The notes under the pieces were generated by a model, which worked only from the letters and a program-made list of their open reading frames with translations, was not told where the DNA came from and ran no database searches. Positions 43,798-53,107 of a stretch of 64,000 nt of DNA are shown one piece after another. This DNA is from Plebeiibacterium sediminum. Lineage in GTDB: Bacteria > Bacteroidota > Bacteroidia > Bacteroidales > Marinilabiliaceae. Both the position numbers and the translations under genes were made by a program. The stretch spans positions 1 to 64,000 of the forward strand of contig NZ_JAPDPJ010000024.1 in the NCBI RefSeq assembly GCF_026013605.1, in the 5' to 3' direction. The stretch's first letter is position 1; every line of letters begins with the position of its first letter.

Positions 43798-45975
43798 ATG
43801 CAAAAGATAGGCGCTGCCTTGACTTTTGTGATGCTTTGCTTTACGTATATTGCGAGCGCACAAACAACAATTATTAAAGGAAAAATTACGCAAGAAAATA
43901 CCAAAGGTGTTCTACCCGGAGTAAATGTATATTTTGCAGGAACCACAATTGGCTCTGCAACAAACAATAACGGAGACTACCAGTTTAAAATTAACAAACC
44001 CGGCACCTACGATTTAATTGTTTCTTATTCTGGTTTTAAACGCATCAGAGAAACGGTAACCATTAATGCCGGAGATAATGTATTTGATTTTGAAATGACT
44101 GAATCCGATAACAAGTTGGGTGAAGTTGTGGTTACCGGAACAGGAACACCACATCATTTAAAATCAGCTCCTGTGCCAACAGAAATTATTTCAAAGAAAA
44201 CCATTGAAAGCGTTGGTGCACCGGACTTCGAACATTTAATGATGACTTTAAGTCCTTCATTTGATTTTAATCCTGGTTCTATGGGATCTTTGATGAAATT
44301 GAATGGTTTAGGTAACGATTTTATTCTGGTACTAATCAATGGGAAACGCATCTATGGCGATGTTGGTGGAAACTCTGACCTAAACCGTATTAACCCGGAT
44401 GATATTGAACGTATTGAAATTGTAAAAGGTGCTTCGTCGTTACTTTACGGAACCGATGCTATTGCCGGAGTAATCAATATCATTACTAAAAAATCAAATC
44501 AAAAAGTACATGTTAGCAATGCTTCAAGAATAAGAAGCTTTAATACCTGGCAACAAAACAATGCTTTGGATTTAAACATTGGTAAACTATCATCCCGCAC
44601 TTCATTTACAAAAAAACACTCTGATGGATGGCAATTGAGTAAAAATGAATTAGACGATGAAGAATTGATAGAAACTGAGGCTCAGGCACAAATTGAATAC
44701 GATGATTATACCATTAGTCAGCATTTAGACTATGATATTACTAAAAAACTATCGGTTTACGCCGAAGGAAGTTACTACGAAAAAGACCGATTCCGTCCGC
44801 AATCTGTAGGTAAATATGGGTACTATTTTGAAGATATAACTTTGGGTGCCGGAGTAAAATATTTAATCAATCAAAAAGATTTTATCACCCTCGATTACCA
44901 TAATGATCACAACAAATATTACTACAGATATAATCAGGAATACAAAGATTACGCTAAAGGTGACTTATCAATCAACAATGACCAACAGCTATCTAATGCA
45001 CAATTAAAATATATCAAGTCGATTTCTAAAAACAATAAGCTTTCGTTAGGAGCAGATTACCTGAACGAAAAAATGGTTTCGGACAGAGTAATTGCAGGAA
45101 AAGCTGATGTAAACACTTATGCATTTTTAGCTCAGGATGAATTGAAATTTTTCGAAAACCTGAATATTGTAGCAGGCGCCCGATTGGTAAAACATGAAGA
45201 GTTTGGTACAGCATTTATTCCAAAGGTTTCTGTGCTTTATCGTTGGAATAAAATAAACCTGAGAGGTACATATGGCTTGGGTTACAAAGCTCCAACACTT
45301 AAAGAACTTTATTACGAATACCATAAAGGTTCTACTGTATACATGGGAAATACAGATCTTGATCCTCAAAAATCCCAGTACAGTTCTTTGGGATTTGAAT
45401 ACAATACTCAAAAAACATCGTTTAGTGTATCTGCATATCGTAATGATGTAGATGATTTGATTGATTATAAATCAGAAGATTTAAAGCCTGGCGATGCTGA
45501 GGATGGTATTAAAACAAGAAGAAAACATTATAATATTGACGAGACCAGATCTCAAGGTATTGATGTATTGTTTAATAGGGTACTAGGTGCCGGTTTTTCA
45601 ATAGGCGGCGGATATAGCTATGTAGATGCTAAAGACCTGAGCAATGATGTGAAACTTGAAGGTGTTGCTGAAAATTACGGTAATATTCATCTGGATTATA
45701 ACTATACTGCTGATGATTACACATTTGGAGCGTCAATTACAGGGCGTTTTCAGGATGAGAAATTCTATGATGATGGTAATGCAAAAGGATACCAGTTGCT
45801 TAACTTTTCAACACGTCAAAAATTCACCGCAATAAAAAATATGAATATAGAATTAACTGCCGGAATCGATAACATACTTGATTTCGTTGATGATAGTCCC
45901 TATGGTTCGCACTACGGAACATTGTCACCAGGCAGAACATTTTTTATGGGAGTAACTATAAATTTTTCAAAATAA
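43798..45975 (+). CDS. TonB-dependent cobalamin receptor (BtuB-like)
   Basis: A 725-residue outer-membrane receptor directly under the cobalamin riboswitch, so vitamin B12 or corrinoids are the probable cargo. The signal peptide ends at about residue 22 (IASAQ). Residues 24-105 are the carboxypeptidase-regulatory-like domain (GVNVYFAGTTIGSATNNNGDYQF). The plug follows (LGEVVVTGTGTPHHLKSAPV, ERIEIVKGASSLLYGTDAIAGVINI), then the 22-strand barrel ending in FFMGVTINF. A 13-bp hairpin lies after the stop, followed by the PepSY gene. Confidence 0.95.
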   Translation: MQKIGAALTFVMLCFTYIASAQTTIIKGKITQENTKGVLPGVNVYFAGTTIGSATNNNGDYQFKINKPGTYDLIVSYSGFKRIRETVTINAGDNVFDFEMTESDNKLGEVVVTGTGTPHHLKSAPVPTEIISKKTIESVGAPDFEHLMMTLSPSFDFNPGSMGSLMKLNGLGNDFILVLINGKRIYGDVGGNSDLNRINPDDIERIEIVKGASSLLYGTDAIAGVINIITKKSNQKVHVSNASRIRSFNTWQQNNALDLNIGKLSSRTSFTKKHSDGWQLSKNELDDEELIETEAQAQIEYDDYTISQHLDYDITKKLSVYAEGSYYEKDRFRPQSVGKYGYYFEDITLGAGVKYLINQKDFITLDYHNDHNKYYYRYNQEYKDYAKGDLSINNDQQLSNAQLKYIKSISKNNKLSLGADYLNEKMVSDRVIAGKADVNTYAFLAQDELKFFENLNIVAGARLVKHEEFGTAFIPKVSVLYRWNKINLRGTYGLGYKAPTLKELYYEYHKGSTVYMGNTDLDPQKSQYSSLGFEYNTQKTSFSVSAYRNDVDDLIDYKSEDLKPGDAEDGIKTRRKHYNIDETRSQGIDVLFNRVLGAGFSIGGGYSYVDAKDLSNDVKLEGVAENYGNIHLDYNYTADDYTFGASITGRFQDEKFYDDGNAKGYQLLNFSTRQKFTAIKNMNIELTAGIDNILDFVDDSPYGSHYGTLSPGRTFFMGVTINFSK

Positions 45976-45992
45976 TAACTGTTTGTTTTTTC

Positions 45993-46062
45993 AATTAAAA
46001 CCACAGAGTATCAACTCATATGCACATTGTTTTCCTGCTACGGATACTCTGTGGTTTAATTA
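45993..46062 (+). terminator. Long inverted repeat after the receptor gene
   Basis: The arms AATTAAAACCACAGAGTATC and GATACTCTGTGGTTTAATT (45993-46012, 46042-46060) surround a 29-base loop. There is no long T run, so it may be a partial terminator or an mRNA stability element. Transcription should continue into the PepSY gene. Confidence 0.5.
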
Positions 46063-46095
46063 AAATGAATAATAATACTGGCCTGGCCAGGGTAA

Positions 46096-47547
46096 ATGAT
46101 CAATCACATGAGAAAAATATTTTTTCAGGTACATAAAATCACAGGAGCCATTATGAGTTTGATGTGCTTGATTTGGTTTTTAACCGGTATCGTTCTCATC
46201 TTTACAGGTTACCCTCATGCCTCTCGCGAAAAACGCTTTCTTCATCTAGAAACATTCTCACCCCAGGAAATTCAAAACTTACAAGCTCCGGATTCATCTT
46301 TTAAAGGATCTGTTGAATTGGAAAAATATTTAGGACAACCTGTATACCGAGTTTCTTCTGGCAGAAAAACCCAAAAAGTTTACAATGCCCAAACCTTAGA
46401 ACCCCTCAAAGCATTTACCATTGATCAGGCAGATCAATTGGCATCGTCCTATACCCAATCTACTTCACACAAAATTTCAATCAGTAACCAACTTGATCAG
46501 TGGGTGCCCTGGAGCTATTACAAAACCCTCCTACCCTTTTATAAATGCTATATGAATGATGATGCTCACTCGGTGGTTTATGTTTCGCAAAAGACAGGAA
46601 GCATCATTCAAAAAACAACCCGAAAAGAAAGATGGATTGCCTATTTCAGCGCCATTCCTCATTGGGTATATTTTGTGAGTCTGCGCAATCAAATGGGCTT
46701 ATGGAAAACTATCATGATCATCCTATCCGTTTTAGGATTATTAGCCAGTATTTCAGGGATTGCAGTAGGCATCTATCGTAAAAAGAAAAATCGCATTACT
46801 CCATTTAAAAAGTTCAACTACAAGTGGCATCACATCTTCGGATACTTTTTTGGCGTTTTTGTTTTCACTTTTATTTTAAGTGGTTTGATATCTATAACCA
46901 ACATTCCGGATTGGATGGTTGGTATTTCTAGGAAGGAGAAAATTACCTGGGATCAAAAACTGGATCTTACAAAAAGCAAAAGCATTGCACCTTCTGCTAT
47001 TTATAAAGCAATAAAAAACAAGGAAGGAATACGAAAAATAGAATGGAAAACTATTTTCAATACACCCTATTATTTAGTGTATTATAATGATTATCAGGTT
47101 CCGGAAGCTTATTTCCTGAAGAATGGATCTGTTCAACCGGCCAATGAATATGAGCTTTCTGCTATTAAAAAACAGGCTCAGGAAAAGTTTGGGAAATACA
47201 ATCCTGAAGTAAGCATTCGAAAGGGGTACGATAATTATTATAGTTCGAATGCAATGCTTTATATTCCACAAATAGCCTATAAAGTAGTTTTAAACGATGA
47301 TGCCAAAACCTGGCTTTATATCAACCCTCAAACAGGAGAAGAAATATTACGATATAATAAAAATAAGCGCGTAAGAAGATGGTTATACCGGGCTTTACAT
47401 ACTTTTAATTTTCAGTTTTTAAAAGAAATGGACTGGCTCAGAAAAACCCTGCTAATTATCGTTTCTATTGCAGGAATTATCATCTGTTACACAGGTTTGA
47501 TACTTTCTAAAAAGTTTTTTAAACAAATTCTTAATATAAAGTCTTAG
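46096..47547 (+). CDS. PepSY-domain membrane protein
   Basis: A 483-residue membrane protein with four hydrophobic helices (about 15-35, 190-215, 250-275 and 445-470) and PepSY-type segments between them (EEYEIAAI-like stretches and KSEYYLVYYNDYQVP). Proteins of this type (PepSY-TM) in siderophore and heme loci are thought to pass electrons across the cytoplasmic membrane to reduce the metal or remove it from its carrier. Its place between the B12 receptor and an exported cobalt chelatase fits a reductive step there. Alternative starts are the ATG codons at 46096 and 46108. Confidence 0.75.
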   Translation: MINHMRKIFFQVHKITGAIMSLMCLIWFLTGIVLIFTGYPHASREKRFLHLETFSPQEIQNLQAPDSSFKGSVELEKYLGQPVYRVSSGRKTQKVYNAQTLEPLKAFTIDQADQLASSYTQSTSHKISISNQLDQWVPWSYYKTLLPFYKCYMNDDAHSVVYVSQKTGSIIQKTTRKERWIAYFSAIPHWVYFVSLRNQMGLWKTIMIILSVLGLLASISGIAVGIYRKKKNRITPFKKFNYKWHHIFGYFFGVFVFTFILSGLISITNIPDWMVGISRKEKITWDQKLDLTKSKSIAPSAIYKAIKNKEGIRKIEWKTIFNTPYYLVYYNDYQVPEAYFLKNGSVQPANEYELSAIKKQAQEKFGKYNPEVSIRKGYDNYYSSNAMLYIPQIAYKVVLNDDAKTWLYINPQTGEEILRYNKNKRVRRWLYRALHTFNFQFLKEMDWLRKTLLIIVSIAGIIICYTGLILSKKFFKQILNIKS

Positions 47548-47551
47548 TCTA

Positions 47552-48424
47552 ATGACAAAAAGAATCGTTTTTTTATCGATGTTTACATTGCTATTTGCAA
47601 TGACTCATCAAAATATAAAGGCTCAAAAGATGAAAACAAAAGGCATATTATTAGTTTCTTTCGGTAGTAGTTATCCGGAAGCCCAGGCTGCTTTTCAAAA
47701 TATTGAGGAAGAAACTTTAAAAAGTTTCCCTGACACAAAAATATATTGGGCATATACTTCCAAATTTATAAGACGTAAACTGGCACGAAATGGAAAATAT
47801 ATTGACTCTCCGGCTCAGGCTTTAGCCAGAATGTCTGAAGATGGCATTACGCATATTGCCGTTCAGTCGCTGCATGTTATTCCGGGAAGTGAATATCACG
47901 ATTTGCAGACTACAGTTGATGCTTTTGCTGTGATTCCTAAAGGTCCGCAAAAAATTATATTGGGTGATCCATTGCTATACAACAACCAGGATAATAAAGA
48001 ACTTGCTGAGGCTTTAAAGGATATTTTTTCAGCTCAGCTTCATAAACATGAGGCCTTGTTATTCATGGGCCATGGAACAAGTCATTTCAGTAACATTTAT
48101 TACCCAGGCTTTGAATATTACCTTCAAAAACAAATGCCACAAGCCTATATGGGTACCGTTGAAGGTTATCCTGAATTAGGGGATGTCATTGAATCATTAC
48201 ATAAAGAAAAAATCAAAAATGTAATTCTTGCTCCATTTATGACCGTTTGTGGCGATCATGTTCAAAATGACATGGTTGGAGAGGAAAAAGAAAGTTGGAA
48301 ATCAATGTTAGAGGCTGAAGGTTTTACCGTAACGCCAAGTTTAAAAGGCTTGGCTGAGTACGACAACATTGTTTCTATTTACATCAAACACTTAAAAAAG
48401 AGCTGGGATGAATTGGATCAATAA
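47552..48424 (+). CDS. cbiK: Exported sirohydrochlorin cobaltochelatase CbiK
   Basis: Inserts cobalt into sirohydrochlorin, the entry step of the anaerobic cobalamin pathway. The 290-residue protein has metal-ligand histidines at His174 (MGHGT) and His236 (GDHVQND), with Glu204 between them, as in CbiK. Its first 25 residues (FLSMFTLLFAMTHQNIKAQ) are a signal peptide, so it should act outside the cytoplasm, like CbiKP of Desulfovibrio. The stop overlaps the BtuF-like gene by 17 bases, which implies coupled translation. Confidence 0.88.
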   Translation: MTKRIVFLSMFTLLFAMTHQNIKAQKMKTKGILLVSFGSSYPEAQAAFQNIEEETLKSFPDTKIYWAYTSKFIRRKLARNGKYIDSPAQALARMSEDGITHIAVQSLHVIPGSEYHDLQTTVDAFAVIPKGPQKIILGDPLLYNNQDNKELAEALKDIFSAQLHKHEALLFMGHGTSHFSNIYYPGFEYYLQKQMPQAYMGTVEGYPELGDVIESLHKEKIKNVILAPFMTVCGDHVQNDMVGEEKESWKSMLEAEGFTVTPSLKGLAEYDNIVSIYIKHLKKSWDELDQ

Positions 48425-49529
48425 GACTGGCTTCTTAATGATGGTTATTTTCTGTAGTTGTAACTCAGGAAATAAAACAATGAAACAAAGTGCAGCTTCC
48501 CTTGAAAAGAAAGCTTTAGATTATGCCAAGGAATTTTCAATAGAGCAAAATGATGAAGTAAAGCAACTGACCATTTATACCAGTGCTGACGATCGGGATC
48601 ATAAAGAAACCTACAACCTCGTTTATGATGCTGCTTTAAAATTAAAATATGCCAACAGCATCAAAGTACCTTGTAAAAAAATTATTTGTCTTTCTTCAAC
48701 TCAATTATCATATTTTTTTGAGTTGGATGATATTGACAACATTGCAGCCATTAATAGCAGCAGATATCTGAAGCACAAAGGCATGCATCAAAAAGTAAAA
48801 GAAGGTGCTGTTAAAAAAATTGGTAAAGAAGGTAGCTTTAATCTTGAAGTGATTGCCGCTATTAATCCGGATGTGATTTTTGTTTCTCCATTTAAAGCAG
48901 GAGGTTTTGATGCTTTACGAAACATGGGAATCCCTTTGGTGCCGGTTGCGGCTTACAACGAAAAAACACCTCTTGGAAGAGCTGAATGGATTAAGATGAT
49001 CTCTTTATTTATTGATAAGGAGCAAAAAGCAGATTCTATCTTTAACAAAATAGAAAGTAATTATGCGCATCTAAAATCATTGACCGATACCGTGAAATAC
49101 CGACCAACCGTTTTTTCGGGTAAAATGAGATCAGGAAGCTGGTATGTTCCGGGAGGAGAAAGCTTTTACGCACATTATTTTAAGGATGCGGGTGCTGATT
49201 ACATCATAAAAGATAATCATCAGGGAGCTTACCCTTTGGATTTTGAAACCATGTATAAAAAAGCTTTTGATTGTGACTATTGGCGCATTATTAATCCCGA
49301 AAAAGATGGGTTTTCTTTAACTGATCTGGCAGAGCAAGATAGCAGATATAAAGATTTTAAAGCGTTTCAGAATGGCAATGTACTGTTTTGCAATATTCGT
49401 CAGAAACCCTATTACGAACAAGCCGCTGTTAAACCGGATGTTTTATTGGCAGATTACATTCATTTCTTTCATCCTGATTTATTACCTGAGTATTCACCTG
49501 AATTTTATGAAAAACTGAATGACAAGTAA
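48408..49529 (+). CDS. Substrate-binding lipoprotein (BtuF/FecB-like)
   Basis: A 373-residue envelope lipoprotein (lipobox VIFCSC) with the periplasmic metal-chelate or corrinoid-binding fold. The conserved pattern includes INPDVIFVSP, GRAEWIKMISLFIDKE and the final DVLLADYIHFFHPDL segment. In this locus it most likely catches corrinoids or cobalt-loaded precursors after the receptor. It overlaps CbiK by 17 bases and the permease by 11 bases. Confidence 0.85.
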   Translation: MNWINKTGFLMMVIFCSCNSGNKTMKQSAASLEKKALDYAKEFSIEQNDEVKQLTIYTSADDRDHKETYNLVYDAALKLKYANSIKVPCKKIICLSSTQLSYFFELDDIDNIAAINSSRYLKHKGMHQKVKEGAVKKIGKEGSFNLEVIAAINPDVIFVSPFKAGGFDALRNMGIPLVPVAAYNEKTPLGRAEWIKMISLFIDKEQKADSIFNKIESNYAHLKSLTDTVKYRPTVFSGKMRSGSWYVPGGESFYAHYFKDAGADYIIKDNHQGAYPLDFETMYKKAFDCDYWRIINPEKDGFSLTDLAEQDSRYKDFKAFQNGNVLFCNIRQKPYYEQAAVKPDVLLADYIHFFHPDLLPEYSPEFYEKLNDK

Positions 49530-50556
49530 TAAGCAAACATCTCTAATTATAATTCTCTGCATTGTATTGCTTTTGGTATTGATGGTTCTCAACTTAACAT
49601 TGGGTTCTATTAATATTCCATTGCATGAGTTTAAAGCCATCTTTTTAGGCTCAGATACTGCCAATACGGTGTATTCGAATATTGTATTTAAAACCCGGTT
49701 ACCTCAAACAATTGTAAGCATAGGTGCCGGAATGGCATTGGGTATATCAGGCTTATTAATGCAAACCTTATTTCGTAATCCGCTGGCCGGTCCATCTATC
49801 CTTGGAATTTCGTCAGGTTCGAGCCTGGGAGTGGCATTTGCCATGTTATTTACCGGTAATATACTGGGATTATCTTTTACAAATATGGGCGCTTGGGGCG
49901 ATTTTGGAGCTATTGTTTCTTCCTTATTGGGTGCAGCTGCAGTCATGTTTCTGATTATGTTCATCAGTAATCATATTGGAGGAACTTTAAGTGTTTTGAT
50001 TATAGGAGTTATGATAGGATACTTATCCAGCTCATTAGTAAGCTTGTTGAAATATTACAGTCCCGAGGAAGATGTTCACAATTATGTAATCTGGGGCTTG
50101 GGAAGTTTTAGCAGAATGGCTCCTGCCCATGCATGGATATTTTTTATGGTGACTGTAGTGCTTTCTTTTTCCTCTATATTTTTAAATAAACCATTAAACC
50201 TATTGGCTTTAGGCGACAGATATGCTGCCAACCTGGGATTAAAAATAAAGAGTGCCCGATTAGCCATTATTGCATGGTCGGGTATATTGGTTGCCATTGT
50301 AACCTCATTTTGCGGTCCCATCATTTTTATTGGTGTTGCTGTTCCTCATCTGGCCAAATTATTATCAAAAACATCAAACCATCTTTTATTGGTCATCAAT
50401 ACCTGCCTTATTGGCGGAGCCACTACCCTACTCTGCAATTTAATGGCGCGTTTGCCGGGTGTAGAAAACGAATTACCCATAAATTCAGTTACGGCATTTA
50501 TTGGTGCTCCGGTGGTTATCTGGGTGATTTGGAACAGAAGAAAAACGAATAGATGA
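49519..50556 (+). CDS. FecCD/BtuC-type ABC permease
   Basis: A 345-residue membrane permease with about 9-10 helices. The family hallmarks are GMALGISGLLMQTLFRNPLAGPSILGISSGS, SLVSLLKYYSPEE, and the coupling GDRYAANLGLKIKSAR. It should form a B12 or metal-chelate importer with the ATPase encoded 182 bases downstream. It overlaps the binding-protein gene by 11 bases. Confidence 0.93.
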   Translation: MTSNKQTSLIIILCIVLLLVLMVLNLTLGSINIPLHEFKAIFLGSDTANTVYSNIVFKTRLPQTIVSIGAGMALGISGLLMQTLFRNPLAGPSILGISSGSSLGVAFAMLFTGNILGLSFTNMGAWGDFGAIVSSLLGAAAVMFLIMFISNHIGGTLSVLIIGVMIGYLSSSLVSLLKYYSPEEDVHNYVIWGLGSFSRMAPAHAWIFFMVTVVLSFSSIFLNKPLNLLALGDRYAANLGLKIKSARLAIIAWSGILVAIVTSFCGPIIFIGVAVPHLAKLLSKTSNHLLLVINTCLIGGATTLLCNLMARLPGVENELPINSVTAFIGAPVVIWVIWNRRKTNR

Positions 50557-50738
50557 TGGCACAAGGGAAAGAGAGGAAATTTTAGTTTATAAGGCCAGAG
50601 ACCTAAATAAAAAAGACATAGCGAGACGCTATGCCTAACACGAGAAATCTATCGGACTGAAGGTCCGTAATATAATAGCCCAGTGTGTAAGCACTGGGAA
50701 AAATGTTAAAGGTTTAGGATAAAAATTAATGAAAAACC
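50557..50738 (+). repeat. Three-hairpin repeat in operon gap
   Basis: Three hairpins occur between the permease and the ATPase genes: CATAGCGAGACGCTATG (50617-50633), CGGACTGAAGGTCCG (50653-50667) and CCCAGTGTGTAAGCACTGGG (50679-50698). The last two are separated by exactly 11 bases and have the same geometry as the pair at 56256-56301 with different stem bases. Confidence 0.85.
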
Positions 50739-51755
50739 GTGAAGCAAAGTATTTTACATATTAACGAACTCAGCATTGGCTATAAAAGAAAGAACGGACA
50801 TTTGCATGTGTGCGATCATTTGAATGCTGAAATTGGTTCTGGCGAGCTGATTTGTTTGCTTGGGGAAAATGGTTCAGGAAAAAGTACGTTGATTCGAACC
50901 TTATCAGGTTTTCAGCTTGCTATTTCAGGTGAAGGTACCATTTTAGGTAAAAACCTGTTCTCCATAAAAGAGAAAGAAATGGCTTTGCTCACAGCGGTGG
51001 TTTTAACGGATCGTATTGATGTTCCCAACGCCACAGTTGAGGAGTTGGTCAGTTTGGGCCGTAGTCCGTTTACCAATTTGATGGGGCGCCTTTCTAAAAA
51101 CGATAAAAAAGTAGTTGCTGAGTCCATTGAAAAATGTGGCATTAAACACAAAGCCAACGAGCAACTCAGTAACCTTAGTGATGGTGAGAAACAAAAGGTT
51201 TTTATTGCAAAAGCTTTGGCTCAGGATACGCCTTTGATTATTCTGGATGAACCCACTGCCTTTTTAGATCTTCCGGCTCGTGTTGAAATCATTCAGCTTT
51301 TACGTGAAATTGCCATGACCTCATCAAAGTCTATTTTAATGTCCACTCATGATTTGGATTTGGCGATTCAAATGGCTGATAAACTTTGGTTGCTGCCTAA
51401 AGGAGGCCCTCTGATCACTGGAACTCCTGAAGATTTGTTGCTTCAAAATGCTTTTGAAAAGTTATTTGTGGAACGAGGCGTTGAGTTTGATAATAAAACT
51501 GGTCTTTTTAAAGTAAAACATAAGCACGATAGAGAATTAGCAGTAAAAGGACATGGTTTTGAGTATGTTCTCCTTCGCAGAGCTTTTGCCCGAAGAGGAA
51601 TAAAATTAACTCAGGCTAATGATCAAAAAGATATCTGGTTGGAGATTCCTCAAAAAGGAAATGCCCATTTCAACCTGCACAAAGAAGGTAAAATGGTAGC
51701 ATCAGAAACTACGGTTGAAAAAATTGTGGAACACACTTTAACCTATCTAAACTAA
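50739..51755 (+). CDS. ABC transporter ATPase (BtuD/FecE-like)
   Basis: The 338-residue ATPase partner of the BtuC-like permease. Walker A is LGENGSGKST (41-50), the signature is NLSDGEKQK and Walker B is LIILDEPTAFLD. It starts with GTG at 50739; the ATG at 50729 is in another frame. The domain ends near residue 250, and residues 255-338 form an extra C-terminal segment (with IKLTQANDQKDIWLEIPQ) not needed for ATP hydrolysis. Its role is unknown; it may bind a partner or sense the cargo. Confidence 0.88.
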   Translation: MKQSILHINELSIGYKRKNGHLHVCDHLNAEIGSGELICLLGENGSGKSTLIRTLSGFQLAISGEGTILGKNLFSIKEKEMALLTAVVLTDRIDVPNATVEELVSLGRSPFTNLMGRLSKNDKKVVAESIEKCGIKHKANEQLSNLSDGEKQKVFIAKALAQDTPLIILDEPTAFLDLPARVEIIQLLREIAMTSSKSILMSTHDLDLAIQMADKLWLLPKGGPLITGTPEDLLLQNAFEKLFVERGVEFDNKTGLFKVKHKHDRELAVKGHGFEYVLLRRAFARRGIKLTQANDQKDIWLEIPQKGNAHFNLHKEGKMVASETTVEKIVEHTLTYLN

Positions 51756-51760
51756 ATATC

Positions 51761-53107
51761 ATGAAGGGATTTATTATAGCAGGTACAAACAGCGGATGCG
51801 GAAAAACCACAGCCACCATAGGATTGATGGCTTTACTAAAGTCGTTAAATTACAATATTACACCCTTTAAAACTGGTCCCGATTATATCGATCCTTTATT
51901 TCACAGTAAAGTATTAGGTGTCCCATCTTACAACCTCGATAGCTTTATGCTTTCAGAATCTGCCATAAAGCATTTGTATAGAAAACATGCTGCCAATGCT
52001 GATTTATCTATTATAGAAGGCGTAATGGGCATGTACGACGGAATGGGACATGAATCCAGGGGAAGCACTTATGAACTAAGCCGTATTTTAGATATTCCGG
52101 TTATTCTCGTGGTGAATTGTAAAGGACTATACCAATCTGTTGCTGCTATTATTAAAGGTTTTGCCAATTATAAAGAGGATACAAAAGTACGTGGAGTTAT
52201 TTTGAACCATGTTTCAAGTAAAGATCATTTTAAATTCCTTCAATCAATTATTGAAAAAGAATGTGGCATAAAGTGTATCGGATACATACCCACCAATAAA
52301 GATTTTGCGCTTGAAAGTCGCCATCTGGGATTAATACAGGCGGAAGAGGTAGACGAGTTGGATCACAAAATTGAGTTAATAAAAGAGACTTTTAACCAGA
52401 CCATCGATTTTAGAAGATTGATGAGTATTGCCGACAATAAAGAGATCAGTGAAGATTCATTTGAATTACCAAAACTTGATCTATCGGATATACATATTGG
52501 TGTGGCATACGATAAGGCTTTCCGTTTTTATTATAAAGATAATCTGGAAATACTTAAAGAATTAGGTGCAAACTTACATTACTTCAGCCCAATTGAGGAT
52601 ACTCAGTTACCTGAGGAATGCAATTGCCTTTATTTGGGCGGTGGATATCCTGAAGTATTTGCCAACGAATTGTCGCAAAACAAAAGTTTGCTTAAAGAGA
52701 TTAAAGAAAAGATTGATAATGGAATGCCTGCCTATGCAGAATGTGGTGGTTTAATGTACCTGACTGAAAAGATTATTACTCAGGATCAGGATGAATATGA
52801 AATGACGGGCGTATTTGAAGCTTCGGTGCAAATGACCAAACGACTGCAACGATTTGGTTATGCCATTGCACAATATGAAGATGAATCAACACCTTGCCAT
52901 GAGTTTCACAGATCTCAGATTATTCCTAATCAAACAGATGTTAATTACGAATTAAAATATCAGCTAAAAAAAACGGAGAAGGAACTGGAATGGCAATGTG
53001 GTTTGCAATATAAAAACTGCCTGGGAGCCTATGCCCACGTGCATTTTTACGCTGACTTAAAGTTTTTTGAAAAGATTACAGAATTATGGAAAAGAGCAAT
53101 TATATAA
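51761..53107 (+). CDS. cbiA: Cobyrinate a,c-diamide synthase
   Basis: Amidates the a and c side chains of cob(II)yrinate with glutamine and ATP. The 448-residue protein has an ATP-binding N-terminal domain with the P-loop GTNSGCGKTT (8-17) and a C-terminal class I glutaminase domain with Cys328 in AECGGLMYL. The motif HEFHRSQI near the end is usual. It starts five bases after the ATPase gene, and its end overlaps the cbiC gene by 22 bases. Confidence 0.95.
   Translation: MKGFIIAGTNSGCGKTTATIGLMALLKSLNYNITPFKTGPDYIDPLFHSKVLGVPSYNLDSFMLSESAIKHLYRKHAANADLSIIEGVMGMYDGMGHESRGSTYELSRILDIPVILVVNCKGLYQSVAAIIKGFANYKEDTKVRGVILNHVSSKDHFKFLQSIIEKECGIKCIGYIPTNKDFALESRHLGLIQAEEVDELDHKIELIKETFNQTIDFRRLMSIADNKEISEDSFELPKLDLSDIHIGVAYDKAFRFYYKDNLEILKELGANLHYFSPIEDTQLPEECNCLYLGGGYPEVFANELSQNKSLLKEIKEKIDNGMPAYAECGGLMYLTEKIITQDQDEYEMTGVFEASVQMTKRLQRFGYAIAQYEDESTPCHEFHRSQIIPNQTDVNYELKYQLKKTEKELEWQCGLQYKNCLGAYAHVHFYADLKFFEKITELWKRAII

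Noticed and set aside
43698-43967. 89-codon minus-strand ORF over the riboswitch/receptor junction
   Set aside because: It overlaps the receptor start and its leader and has no independent support.
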